Of a DNA stretch of 64,000 nt, positions 55,148 through 63,662 are shown piece after piece (positions within the stretch are counted from its first letter, which is position 1; each line of letters starts with the position of its first letter). The translations under genes were made by a program, and so were the position numbers. This DNA comes from CAYLPJ01 sp964385465 (lineage in GTDB: Bacteria > Planctomycetota > Phycisphaerae > SM23-33): contig CAYLPJ010000038.1 of NCBI GenBank assembly GCA_964385465.1, positions 3,362-67,361 of the forward strand, written 5' to 3'. Under the pieces are notes generated by a model, which had not been told where the DNA came from, made no database searches, and worked only from the letters and a program-made list of their open reading frames with translations.

Positions 55148-56488
55148 TTGAGCTTTGAGAATCTCGGTCTCATCGAGCCGCTGCTGAAGGCGGTTCGCGA
55201 AGAGGGGTACACCCACCCGACACCCATCCAGGAACAGGCCATCGGCCTGCTGCTGGATGGCAATGACCTGCTGGGCTGCGCCCAGACCGGCACGGGCAAG
55301 ACCGCCGCGTTCGCCCTGCCCATCCTCCAGCACCTCGCAACCACCGAGCCGCACCCGGTCCGCGACGAGGACGACGCCAAGCCGCCCGAGCCGCCCGAGC
55401 CGCCCCCCCGCGGCCGGGGCGGACGCCGGCATGGCAGGAAGCGCGGCGGCAGGCGCCATGTAGGCAAGCCGGGCCCGCCGGTCCGGGCGCTGATCGTCAC
55501 CCCGACGCGCGAGCTCGCCGCACAGATCGGCGAGAGCTTCGAGGCCTACGGGCGCCACACGGGCATCCGCAGCACCGTCGTCCACGGCGGCGTCCGCAAG
55601 GGCCCCCAAGCCAAGGCCGTCCGCGCCGGCGTCGACGTGCTCGTGGCCACGCCCGGGCGGCTGCTGGACCTCATGGGCGACAAGGTCGCACGGCTCTACA
55701 ACGTCGAGGTCCTCGTCCTCGACGAAGCCGACCGCATGCTCGACATGGGCTTCATCCGCGACATCCGACGCATCGTCGCCCACGTGCCCGACGACCGCCA
55801 GACCATGCTCTTCTCGGCCACGATGCCAAAGACGATCCAGCACCTCGCCGATTCCATCCTCGACGAGCCCGAGGAGATCCGCATCGCCCCCCAGGCCCCC
55901 GCCGCCGAAACGGTGGACCAGCAGGTCTACTTCGTCGAGCCACGCAGCAAGCAGGACCTCCTCCAGCACCTGCTGACCGAAACCGACGAGATCAGCCGGG
56001 CGCTGGTCTTCGCGCGGACCAAGCGGGGGGCCGACCGGATCGTGCTGCACCTCCAGCACGCCGACATCAATGCCGACGTCATCCATTCCGACAAGAGCCA
56101 GAAAGACCGCCAGCGCGTGCTCAACAGCTTCAAGGAGGGGCGCACCCGCGTGCTCGTCGCCAGCGATATCGCCGCCAGAGGGCTCGACGTCGAGGACATC
56201 TCCCACGTGATCAACTACGACGTCCCCGAGGATGCCGACACCTACGTCCACCGGATCGGCCGAACCGGCCGGGCCGGACAGGCAGGCAGGGCGCTGTCGT
56301 TCTGCGGGCTCGGGGAGCGCGATCATCTCGCGGCCATCGAGCGGCTGATCGACCGCCAGATCCCCACCGTCGAGGAGCACCCGTTCCGTTCGCCCGTCCC
56401 GCGCCGCAACAGCAGTCGAAAGCGCCGGATGCCCACCGCCTGGCGCCGCCTCTCCCGAGGCCGACGCCCGCGCGGCGGACGGCGATAG
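55148..56488 (+). CDS. DEAD-box RNA helicase (RhlE-like) with Arg/Gly/Pro insertion
   Basis: A 446-residue helicase. The Q motif is HPTPIQEQAI, Walker A AQTGTGKT (45-52), PTRELAAQI, VLDEAD, FSATMP and HRIGRTGRAG. Between Walker A and PTRELA (about 66-110) lie roughly 40 extra residues, first acidic/Pro, then PRGRGGRRHGRKRGGRR; RhlE proteins lack this. The C-terminus is Arg-rich too. The TTG start at 55148 gives the usual MSFENLGL opening. The gene closely follows infC, so a role in ribosome assembly or mRNA decay is likely. Confidence 0.93.
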   Translation: MSFENLGLIEPLLKAVREEGYTHPTPIQEQAIGLLLDGNDLLGCAQTGTGKTAAFALPILQHLATTEPHPVRDEDDAKPPEPPEPPPRGRGGRRHGRKRGGRRHVGKPGPPVRALIVTPTRELAAQIGESFEAYGRHTGIRSTVVHGGVRKGPQAKAVRAGVDVLVATPGRLLDLMGDKVARLYNVEVLVLDEADRMLDMGFIRDIRRIVAHVPDDRQTMLFSATMPKTIQHLADSILDEPEEIRIAPQAPAAETVDQQVYFVEPRSKQDLLQHLLTETDEISRALVFARTKRGADRIVLHLQHADINADVIHSDKSQKDRQRVLNSFKEGRTRVLVASDIAARGLDVEDISHVINYDVPEDADTYVHRIGRTGRAGQAGRALSFCGLGERDHLAAIERLIDRQIPTVEEHPFRSPVPRRNSSRKRRMPTAWRRLSRGRRPRGGRR

Positions 56489-56527
56489 GCACGCCCCGCA
56501 AGCCCGACAGCGCCCAGCCGGCCGGCC

Positions 56528-57754
56528 TCACTTCGCGGGCTTGGCGCCGTCGAGCTCCTTGATCCTCACGCACCGGTACCAGACGCGCTTCGCCTCGTCC
56601 TGGAAGCCGATGTACCCCGACGGCGGGCGGTCCTTCAGCCGGGACGTGCTCAGGTCCAGGTCGATGATCTGCTCGCCATTGAGCACCACGTCCAGCTCGC
56701 TGCCCCTGCACGTGATGGTGTAGCGGTTCCATTCGCCGGCCGGCTTGACCATGTTCTTCGACGGAGCCGCCGTACCGATGACCCCGCCGCAGTCGTGGGG
56801 CCCCACCTTCTTCTTGCCGTGCGTGTCGAGGATCTGCACCTCGAAACCGCTGCGAACGTGATTGTTCGGGTCCGCGACGCGGCAGAACACGCCGGAGTTG
56901 CCCTTCGGCTCGAACTTGAACTCCAGGTCCAGCACGAAGTCCTTGTACTTCCGCGCCGTCGTCAGGTACGCGCCGAACCGCTGCCAGCCCTTCTCGCCCG
57001 GCCGGGGCTTCAGCGTGATGTGGCCCCGGTCGGTGACCATCCAGTTGCCCGTCGTTCGCCAGCCGGTCAGGTCGTGCAGGTTGAACATCGGCACGAAGCC
57101 GCGGTCGGCGCCCTCGATCTCCCCCGACTTGGGGCGGCGGGCCTCGATGTCCTTGAACTCCACGTGCATGTCCTGCCCGCCGTGGAGCTGGAGGGCGAAG
57201 TGGCCGATCAGGCGACCGGGATCGTCGCGGAGCTCGACCGTCTTCTTTCCGTTGACCTCGACCACCACGTACCGCCCCACCGCGGCAACGGACAGGTCCG
57301 TCCACTCCCCGGGCTTGTAGACCTTGCCGGTGACGTTCGGATCGGGCTGGGCTACCCACGCCCGCCCGCGGGTCTCGTAGAGCCCCCCGACCTTCGGCGA
57401 GCGGTCCACCTCTGCCTGGAAGCCGTGGATGCCCACCGCCCCGGGGACCTTCTGCCCGCGGAAGTAGAAGCCGCTGTTGCCCTTGAGCACACGGAACTTC
57501 AGCCGCACGACGAAGTCGCTGTAGAGCTTGTCGCTGACCAGCAGCCCGTGGCGCTTCTCGGACTTCTCGCTGGTCCCGACGATGACTCCGTCGGCGACCT
57601 CCCACGACCCGCCCGGCAGCGTATGCCACCCCGCCAGCGTCTTGCCGTCGAACAGCGGCTGGTACTCGTCGGTCAGCTCAGCCCGCGGCGGGGCGGGGAC
57701 GGCGGAGGATGCGAGAATCAGGATCGCGAGAATGGACAGGTGCCTGCATGTCAT
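56528..57754 (-). CDS. Exported protein with two DUF1080 domains
   Basis: A 408-residue secreted protein with signal peptide SILAILILASSAVPAPP. It carries two DUF1080 (3-keto-disaccharide hydrolase, concanavalin-like) domains: QPLFDGKTLAGWH...GNSGFYFRG (about 30-210) and VPMFNLHDLTGWR...GNSGVFCRV (about 220-400). Such domains are abundant in planctomycetes and some cleave 3-keto-glycosides. GAGGAG before the ATG fixes the start. Substrate unknown; a role with extracellular sugars is inferred. Confidence 0.88.
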   Translation of the reverse strand: MTCRHLSILAILILASSAVPAPPRAELTDEYQPLFDGKTLAGWHTLPGGSWEVADGVIVGTSEKSEKRHGLLVSDKLYSDFVVRLKFRVLKGNSGFYFRGQKVPGAVGIHGFQAEVDRSPKVGGLYETRGRAWVAQPDPNVTGKVYKPGEWTDLSVAAVGRYVVVEVNGKKTVELRDDPGRLIGHFALQLHGGQDMHVEFKDIEARRPKSGEIEGADRGFVPMFNLHDLTGWRTTGNWMVTDRGHITLKPRPGEKGWQRFGAYLTTARKYKDFVLDLEFKFEPKGNSGVFCRVADPNNHVRSGFEVQILDTHGKKKVGPHDCGGVIGTAAPSKNMVKPAGEWNRYTITCRGSELDVVLNGEQIIDLDLSTSRLKDRPPSGYIGFQDEAKRVWYRCVRIKELDGAKPAK

Positions 57755-57858
57755 GGCTTGTCTCCTCTTCCAATGGTGCCCCTCCGGATTCTAACGCCTC
57801 CGCGCCGGCGGACAAGGCGATTCCGCCCGCGGGCACCGAACAGCCCCCCCCGCCGCCG
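57755..57858. other. Upstream region of the DUF1080 gene
   Basis: GC-rich spacer in front of the minus-strand DUF1080 gene. Nothing beyond the ribosome site is recognised before the hairpin element. Confidence 0.4.
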
Positions 57859-57900
57859 GTGTGTCACTTCTGTCCACCCCACGGGACATGGGACACAAGG
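57859..57900 (+). repeat. Dispersed hairpin element, copy B
   Basis: It reads GTGTGTC, CTTCTGTCCACCCC, GGGACA and GGACACAAGG in order. About 34 of 40 bases match copy A (15559-15600, minus strand), including both stem halves. An AT-rich stretch containing CCGTAAA follows, as in copy A. Function unknown. Confidence 0.65.
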
Positions 57901-57962
57901 ACATGCCTATCCGTAAATCCATATCCAAAACCACTTTGCGCACACCATCTCCTGTCCGCCGT

Positions 57963-57996
57963 CTTGATAGGGTGTATAGATTAGCTGGCTATCAAG
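57963..57996. promoter_or_regulatory. 8-bp inverted repeat in an AT-rich island
   Basis: CTTGATAG (57963-57970) and CTATCAAG (57989-57996) flank 18 bases that include TGTATAGATTA. It lies between the hairpin element and the sialidase-like gene; operator or hairpin. Confidence 0.4.
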
Positions 57997-58090
57997 TAAA
58001 GACAGTATGCCGTACGCCCCGTCACCCGCCATGCCAGTTCGGCCCGGGATTTCGCCGGCCGAGGCGCAGGCGCACGCCCGGCGGCGGGGT

Positions 58091-59095
58091 ATGCTGGGGA
58101 GCATGACCTCATGGGCATGTCTGCTTCTCGGCGTCGCCGCGTCGGCCCCGGCCGACGAGTGCGACATGACCGTCCTCCGCATCTGGGACCGCGCGGCGCA
58201 CAATGCCTTCACCGACCTCGTCCGCGACGGCAACGAGTGGCTGTGCGTCTTCCGCGAGGGCACCGGGCACGTCTCCCACGACGGCAAGGTCCGCGTGCTG
58301 GCCTCGCCCGACGGCGAGCGATGGACCTCCCGCGCCCTGCTGACCACCCCCGACGCCAACCGCCCCGACCTCCGCGACCCGAAGCTCGCCCACACGCCCG
58401 ACGGGAAATGGATGCTCACCGCCCTGGCCGTCAACCGCAAGGTCGCCCGCCACCGCCGCCAGACGTTCGCCTGGTTCTCCCGCGACGGACGCGACTGGGG
58501 CCGGGCCGTCCCCATCGGCGAGCCCGGCTGGTGGCTCTGGCGGGTTACCTGGCACGACGGCGTGGCGTGGTCCGTCGGCTATAACCGTAAGTGGGTGCGG
58601 CTGTTCCGAAGCTCCGATGGGCGCCGGTTCCGCACCGCCTACGCCCTCGACAGCGTGCCGGAATCCAGCAGCGGCTACCCCAACGAGGCCACGCTACGCT
58701 TCGCGCCCGACGGCCGAATGCTCTGCCTGCTCCGGCGGGAGGGATCCCCGAACACCGCCCTGCTGGGCATCGCACCCCGGCCGGGCGGAACGTGGACCTG
58801 GAAAGACCTCGGCGCCCGTCTCGGCGGGCCGGAAATGCTCCGCCTGCCCGACGGACGGTGGATCGTCGCCGGCCGACGGTACGACGGCGGGACCCGAACC
58901 AGCCTGATGTGGCTCGACATGCGGGAGGGCAGGTTGCGCGAGTTCGCTCGCCCGCCCTCCGGCGGCGACACCAGCTACCCGGCTCTCGTCCACCACGACG
59001 GCTCCCTGTGGATGTCCTACTACTCCTCCCACGAGGGAAAGGCCGCCATCTACTTCGCCAACCTCCCCCTGCCGGCCGCGACCCCGTCCGACTGA
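58091..59095 (+). CDS. Exported sialidase-fold protein
   Basis: A 334-residue beta-propeller protein. The signal peptide is SMTSWACLLLGVAASAPA. Three Asp-box motifs are visible: SPDGERW, SRDGRDW and SSDGRRF, typical of sialidase-like propellers. The catalytic Arg triad of true sialidases cannot be confirmed, so it may be a related exo-glycosidase or a binding protein. ATG at 58091 was chosen as a compact start for the signal peptide; 58007 and 58103 are alternatives without good ribosome sites. Confidence 0.75.
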   Translation: MLGSMTSWACLLLGVAASAPADECDMTVLRIWDRAAHNAFTDLVRDGNEWLCVFREGTGHVSHDGKVRVLASPDGERWTSRALLTTPDANRPDLRDPKLAHTPDGKWMLTALAVNRKVARHRRQTFAWFSRDGRDWGRAVPIGEPGWWLWRVTWHDGVAWSVGYNRKWVRLFRSSDGRRFRTAYALDSVPESSSGYPNEATLRFAPDGRMLCLLRREGSPNTALLGIAPRPGGTWTWKDLGARLGGPEMLRLPDGRWIVAGRRYDGGTRTSLMWLDMREGRLREFARPPSGGDTSYPALVHHDGSLWMSYYSSHEGKAAIYFANLPLPAATPSD

Positions 59096-59339
59096 CCCGC
59101 CCCGCCGGGAAGCGAACCGAGCCCTCGAACAGGCGCCCCGACGCCGCGACCGCATGAAAAATGCCTCGCTCAGGACCCCCTCGTCGGCCAGAAGGCCTGG
59201 AGAGCGACCGTTGCGCGCTCCATGGCGTGCTCCGTTCCAGGCAATGGACCCCGCAGGGATCACCGACGTCCGGCGTGGACGCCCCGGCACCGGCGGCACC
59301 GCGGGGCCGCCGGGCGCTGATGCCGCTGCCGGCGCGGCC

Positions 59340-59543
59340 TCAGTCGTCATCGGCGTCGAAGTCCATCTCGTCGTGATGGAAGGTATAGGTCGGTTCGTGG
59401 AGGTTGTCGTTGCGACGGCCGGGGATATGCTTCATCCGCTCGTCGTGGCGGCGGGCCCACCAGGAGAACGCCAGCCACAGGAGAATCAGCCCGGCGACAA
59501 TCCCCAGCGCCACCAGTCCCTGCTGCACCATCATCCAGTCCAT
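59340..59543 (-). CDS. Small single-span membrane protein
   Basis: A 67-residue protein: one membrane helix (GLVALGIVAGLILLWLAFSW), then a charged cytosolic tail ending FDADDD. GAGAAG lies before the ATG. No family recognised. It sits 70 bases past the stop of the minus-strand lipoprotein gene and may be co-transcribed with it. Confidence 0.6.
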   Translation of the reverse strand: MDWMMVQQGLVALGIVAGLILLWLAFSWWARRHDERMKHIPGRRNDNLHEPTYTFHHDEMDFDADDD

Positions 59544-59613
59544 GAGTCTTCTCGCTCTTCCGCGAGCCCTCGGACAGACGCGCCGACGCGGCGGCCGGCC
59601 CGGGGCCGCCTTG

Positions 59614-60129
59614 TCACCGCAACTGCTCGCCGTCGTCCTCCCGCCCCCGCCGGCTTGCGGGGCCGCCGCCCCGCCCGGGATCCTCCCCCGAGATCACCAC
59701 ATGCCCCTGCGCTGCGGGGCGGTAGGCCAGCTTGCTGATCTGGTAGCGCTTCCCGTCCAGTTCGAACGTCTTGCCCACGTAGCCGTCAATGCTCCGCTGC
59801 CCCTGCCGCTCGTGATACAGGTAGAGCGTCACGACCAGCCCCCGCCTCGACTCGCCGTCAGCAGCCCGGTACGTGTCCTCGAAGATATTGCCGACCCCGA
59901 CACGCCATTCTCCCAGCCGCCCTTGAGTCGTCTCGGGAATGGTCAGCTCAAACGGGTCCGAGTTGCGGTTCTCATCCCATCCGGGGGCGGTCTCGGCCCG
60001 GCCGGACGGGTCGGACCCGCAACCTCCGGCACAGAACGCGCAGGCCAGGAAAGCAGCCAGCGCCACCGCCGGACGGGACGTCCCGGCCGCGGGCGCGAGG
60101 CTCTGGGTCACCAGTGAGTTTGCTTTCAT
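59614..60129 (-). CDS. Hypothetical lipoprotein
   Basis: A 171-residue predicted lipoprotein: hydrophobic segment AVALAAFLACAFCAGGC with Cys as probable lipid site. The mature part has strands such as LTIPETTQGRLGEW and a polar Arg/Gly/Glu tail. AAGGA seven bases before the ATG at 60129 fixes the start. It is divergent from another lipoprotein gene, with 67 bases between the starts. No family recognised. Confidence 0.65.
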   Translation of the reverse strand: MKANSLVTQSLAPAAGTSRPAVALAAFLACAFCAGGCGSDPSGRAETAPGWDENRNSDPFELTIPETTQGRLGEWRVGVGNIFEDTYRAADGESRRGLVVTLYLYHERQGQRSIDGYVGKTFELDGKRYQISKLAYRPAAQGHVVISGEDPGRGGGPASRRGREDDGEQLR

Positions 60130-60196
60130 GAGACGGTCCTTTATGTTGCACTGAGTGTGGCGTCTTCGATGGAGATAACGGATTGTGAGGCGATGT

Positions 60197-60748
60197 ATGA
60201 GGCGATGGTTCTGGATCACCGCGCCGGTTGTTGCCGTGGGGCTCGTTGTGGCCATGCTCGGCAGTTGCCGGCGCGTCGAAGGCAGTTTGACGTACCACGT
60301 ATCCGGCCGGCTGGTCAACCCCGCCGGCGAGCCGGTCACCGGCTGGGTGGGCCTGACCGAGCGGCGGGCGGAACCGGCCGGGGCCTTCGGGCCCGTCGCC
60401 GACCGCGAGGCCTACGGAGAGCCCGGGGAGACCTGGCTGGGATTGACACACACGCGTCCGGACGGGCGGTTCACGCTCGCCCACACCACCGGACCGGCCT
60501 GGGGCTACAACCTGCTGCTGGGGTGCATCCCTGTGGGTGACACGACGCCGCCCGAGCCGGACGCGCTGGACCGTGCGTTCGTGCACGTCCACGACGGCAC
60601 GGACTGGCGATCGGTCCGCGTGGAACTCTCTGCGGACCAGCAGGCCCGGGTCAAGCCCGGCTCGCGATGGGTCCACACGGGAACCGTGGCCCTGGAAGAA
60701 GGCCAGGCCCCGCGGCCAGGGGCCGGGGGACCCAACCCCGGACCGTAG
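60197..60748 (+). CDS. Lipoprotein with carboxypeptidase-regulatory-like domain
   Basis: A 183-residue predicted lipoprotein: signal ITAPVVAVGLVVAMLGSC with lipobox LGSC. The mature part begins as a carboxypeptidase-regulatory-like beta-sandwich (VSGRLVNPAGEPVTGWVGL, later RPDGRFTLAH). ATG at 60197 has GAGG at good spacing; a GTG at 60185 would add four residues. Function unknown; probably envelope-bound. Confidence 0.65.
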   Translation: MRRWFWITAPVVAVGLVVAMLGSCRRVEGSLTYHVSGRLVNPAGEPVTGWVGLTERRAEPAGAFGPVADREAYGEPGETWLGLTHTRPDGRFTLAHTTGPAWGYNLLLGCIPVGDTTPPEPDALDRAFVHVHDGTDWRSVRVELSADQQARVKPGSRWVHTGTVALEEGQAPRPGAGGPNPGP

Positions 60749-60770
60749 CGGCCCGACCACGACGACGGCC

Positions 60771-61193
60771 TCAAAAACCGCGGACGCGCCAGACATCGCC
60801 TTCCTTGACCAGGTTCAGCGTCTCACGGCCGCGGCGGTGCGAGGGAAGTTCCACGTGGGCCTGCGCCGTCTTGCCGGCGGTTTCCGTAGCCCGCACGGAG
60901 CCGTCGGCAAACATCCCGCCCAACTCGCCCAACGTTTCGCCGCTGGCCGTGCCCTCGGCCAGCGGGCGGAATTCCCCCTCGGCATCACGGGCCATGCACT
61001 GTCGCAACAGCTCGGCGTCCCCGTCTTCGGCGGCGCGGAGGAACGTCTCGGCCGCCGCTCTCGGGGTCTCAAACGAAGCCTGCCCGGCGCCGCCACGGTC
61101 GGCGCCGCCCCCGGCGGCCGGCTCCTTGGCCGGCTGCGAGGACCCGCAACCCGCCAGACACAGAAGTATCGAAACGACTGCCCCAGACCTCAT
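60771..61193 (-). CDS. Small lipoprotein of the SnoaL/DUF4878-like type
   Basis: A 140-residue predicted lipoprotein with a clean lipobox (LLCLAGC). The mature part, TPRAAAETFLRAAEDGDAEL then LVKEGDVWRVRGF, has the shape of NTF2/DUF4878-like domains common in secreted proteins. GAGG lies about nine bases before the ATG at 61193. It is convergent with the previous lipoprotein gene. Confidence 0.65.
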   Translation of the reverse strand: MRSGAVVSILLCLAGCGSSQPAKEPAAGGGADRGGAGQASFETPRAAAETFLRAAEDGDAELLRQCMARDAEGEFRPLAEGTASGETLGELGGMFADGSVRATETAGKTAQAHVELPSHRRGRETLNLVKEGDVWRVRGF

Positions 61194-61815
61194 GACACAA
61201 GACCTCATTGCAGAACACTTCTTCCATGCGCCGAGTCCGCCGCGGCCGCACCTCGCGACCCGTCGTGGCGGCGCCCGGACGCTTGCCTTCTCCTGTTCCA
61301 TCGCTCTCTCCGCTGCCGGCCCGAGGCTCAACAGGCCGTGACGGAACCGTGAATCAGACGTCCCGCCTTGAGTGTCCCTCGGCGTGAGACGGGCACGTCT
61401 TGAACGGGTCCTACCCCGACCCCGCCATGCCCCACACGGTTCCCGGGCCATCCGAAACCGTGCTTGCCGCAATGCATTTGAGGTCGTGAAGGATCGTTCA
61501 GATTTGCTTTGGGATATGCCGAGCCGACAATTGGAGGTAGCGGATGCGGGAATGCACAGTGGCTTGTCCGGCCGTCGCGGCGTTGCTTGCTGCGCCTGCT
61601 CCGGGGCCGATCGGGTTGATGGATTGATCGAAACGCACAAGCCCTCCCCGCCCGAGCCGGTGGTTTGGGCGCGGGTGCGGGCGGCCGATGAAGCCGACGA
61701 CCCCAACACCCGCAGCCGACTGTACGAGAAGGACTTCGAGCTGACCAGGGGAAGCCCCGAGGGCCACGGCACGGCCGTCACGGCGGCCCGGGCGGCGAAA
61801 GGCCTCCCGAGGGGC
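61194..61815. other. Intergenic region with no intact gene
   Basis: Bases 61440-61560 have lower GC than the surroundings. A 27-codon ORF at 61544 with GGAGG upstream looks like a signal peptide (ACPAVAALLAAPAPG) but stops at once; it may be the front of a decayed secreted protein. Nothing else is recognised. Confidence 0.35.
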
Positions 61816-62010
61816 CTCTGCACGTCACCCGCGGCGGCGGCCGGAGTGGGACGGAGGAGCTTCGGTCGGCCAACCGAAGTAAGGCCACCAGCAATGCCGG
61901 CCTGCGCATCGTCGTGCCCGCCGCCGAGGACCGAGAGGCCCGGGGCCCGGTGACGTCGCGCCCCGCGGCGTCAGCCGCTCTCGCGCCCCCAAGCAGTGCC
62001 AACCGGTGCT
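61816..62010 (+). pseudogene. Possible remnant of a formylglycine-generating-enzyme (SUMF1) C-terminus
   Basis: In one frame the sequence reads HVTRGGGRSGTEELRSANRS followed by NAGLRIVVP. This resembles the end of FGE/SUMF1-domain proteins (RGGSW, LRSA-R, GFRV pattern). No start codon, N-terminal domain or catalytic core is present, so it would be a decayed fragment. The match is short and could be chance. Confidence 0.35.
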
Positions 62011-62232
62011 GAACTCGGGGCCGGCGACATGCACGTCGGCCTGCAAACGCTTCCGGCACCCCAACCGTCCAACGCGATGTGTTCGCAGCCCCGACTTCAC
62101 CATCGACGCCAGATGGCCGACAACGAGCTTTGTGCCGGGGCCGACGCGCCCGCCCAACGCTGCCGTACCCGACGGACCCACGGGCGGGCACTCAACGCCC
62201 GTTGCAGTCAACACCATATGAAAGGACCACAA

Positions 62233-63495
62233 ATGCCTGCTAGTGCACGGATGGACGATTCGGTCATCCTGACGATCGTGCTGATCTCCCTGCTGGCTTT
62301 GGCCGGCACGTGCCCGGCCGACGAAAAGGCCGGAATACGCTTGGAGGGCGCGGACCTCATTGTCGGCGACGTGAAGTACGAGCTCACATCCTATTCTCTG
62401 GCTTCGGGCGCGTCGGGAACCGAGGGGCCCAACGCCGACGCCAACGCCCCGAAGCGGGCGAACGCTCCCAAGCTTTCCAAGGCGGTCTATCAGCCCGCCG
62501 GCAGCGATGCCGCCGAGGTGCTCCTGCGATGGCGGGACGCCCCGGAGGCCAAGGGCGCCCGCCCGAGCCGCCCCACCGTCCGGCTGCCCGAGTTGCCCGA
62601 GGACTGCCGGGTCACCCGGTTCGACCGGCGTGTGGGAAAGACCGTCGTCAACATCGTGGTCCTGCGGCGCGGCAAGGGCGTCCAAGCCCTCGCCGGGTGG
62701 GCGGCGGGGAAACACTGGTACATGCTCAGCCGAGGGGACGACATGGACGTCGCGGCCCTGGTCGCGTTCGTCAGCAAGGCCGACGCCTTGCGTCAGCGGA
62801 TTCGAAACGAGGCGAAGGAGTCGGTCAAGCGCGGCATCGATGCGCTGGCTGAGGGTATCGCGAAGAAACTCACCGGGGGCAAGGGAAAGGTCGAGGTCCG
62901 CGTGGGGAAGATATCGATCGGCGAGGCGGGCTCCGACAGCGGGGCCGCCTCCCGACCCGCCAGCCGCCCGAGCACCCCGGCCGAGGCCGGCAAGCCCCAG
63001 CGCGGGGAGACGACGGCCCTGCACCGGGCCTGCCGCAAGGGGCACACCAGCGAGGCCCTGAAGCTGATCCGGCGCGGCGCCGCCATCGACGCCGGGGACG
63101 GCTTCCGGAGGACGCCCCTTCTCCTGGCCGTCCGCCAGGGGCACCGGAAGGTCGTCGCCGCCCTGCTCGATGCCGACGCCGACACCAGCCTCCAAGACGC
63201 CTTCGACCAGGGCCCCCTCCACGCCGCCGCCATGGGCGGGCGGGCCGGGATCGCCAGGCTCCTGCTCGCTGCCGGGGCCAAGGCGGAGGCGAAAGGCCGG
63301 TTCGACAGGACCCCCCTGATGCTGGCCGCCAAGCACGGCCACGCCGAACTGGTCCGCCTGCTGCTGGACCGCGGCGCCGACCCCGCCGCCCAAGACACCT
63401 TCGGCGACACCGCCGCGGACCTCGCAGGCGATGCCGGTCACAAGCAGCTCCTGCCCCTGCTGACCCGGCGCCCCCCCGCCGAAGGCGGTGGCTGA
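62233..63495 (+). CDS. Exported ankyrin-repeat protein
   Basis: A 420-residue protein. A signal peptide or anchor (VILTIVLISLLALAGTCPAD) is followed by an uncharacterised domain (about 35-260) and four ankyrin repeats (about 265-395), the second starting TPLLLAVRQGHRKVVAALL. AAAGGA six bases before the ATG at 62233 decides the start; an ATG at 62218 has no such site. Ankyrin repeats bind proteins. The partner is unknown and the location is probably the periplasm. Confidence 0.82.
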   Translation: MPASARMDDSVILTIVLISLLALAGTCPADEKAGIRLEGADLIVGDVKYELTSYSLASGASGTEGPNADANAPKRANAPKLSKAVYQPAGSDAAEVLLRWRDAPEAKGARPSRPTVRLPELPEDCRVTRFDRRVGKTVVNIVVLRRGKGVQALAGWAAGKHWYMLSRGDDMDVAALVAFVSKADALRQRIRNEAKESVKRGIDALAEGIAKKLTGGKGKVEVRVGKISIGEAGSDSGAASRPASRPSTPAEAGKPQRGETTALHRACRKGHTSEALKLIRRGAAIDAGDGFRRTPLLLAVRQGHRKVVAALLDADADTSLQDAFDQGPLHAAAMGGRAGIARLLLAAGAKAEAKGRFDRTPLMLAAKHGHAELVRLLLDRGADPAAQDTFGDTAADLAGDAGHKQLLPLLTRRPPAEGGG

Positions 63496-63513
63496 GCCGT
63501 GTCAAATGGGTCC

Positions 63514-63633
63514 GTTGCGGTTCCTGCGTTGGACCCGGCTCGTCCGGCAAGGCGGCCCAAGCAGGCGATGTCGTAGCATCGCCGATGCAGGCCAACGCGG
63601 CCAGGCGGGCCGGGGACACGCAGGAACCGCAAC
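63514..63633. repeat. 120-bp near-palindrome with 16-bp perfect arms
   Basis: GTTGCGGTTCCTGCGT (63514-63529) is the exact complement of ACGCAGGAACCGCAAC (63618-63633). Inside, CCCGGC/GCCGGG and a central GGCGATG/CATCGCC hairpin with a 6-base loop continue the fold. It starts 18 bases after the ankyrin gene. It could be a terminator-like RNA, a non-autonomous mobile element, or a recombination site. Confidence 0.65.
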
Positions 63634-63662
63634 ATGACCTATCTGGGGCCGCTTAGATGTAG

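Noticed and set aside
63514..63633. Integron attC site
   Set aside because: The ends read GTT...AAC, the reverse of the attC layout, and no integron integrase is visible.
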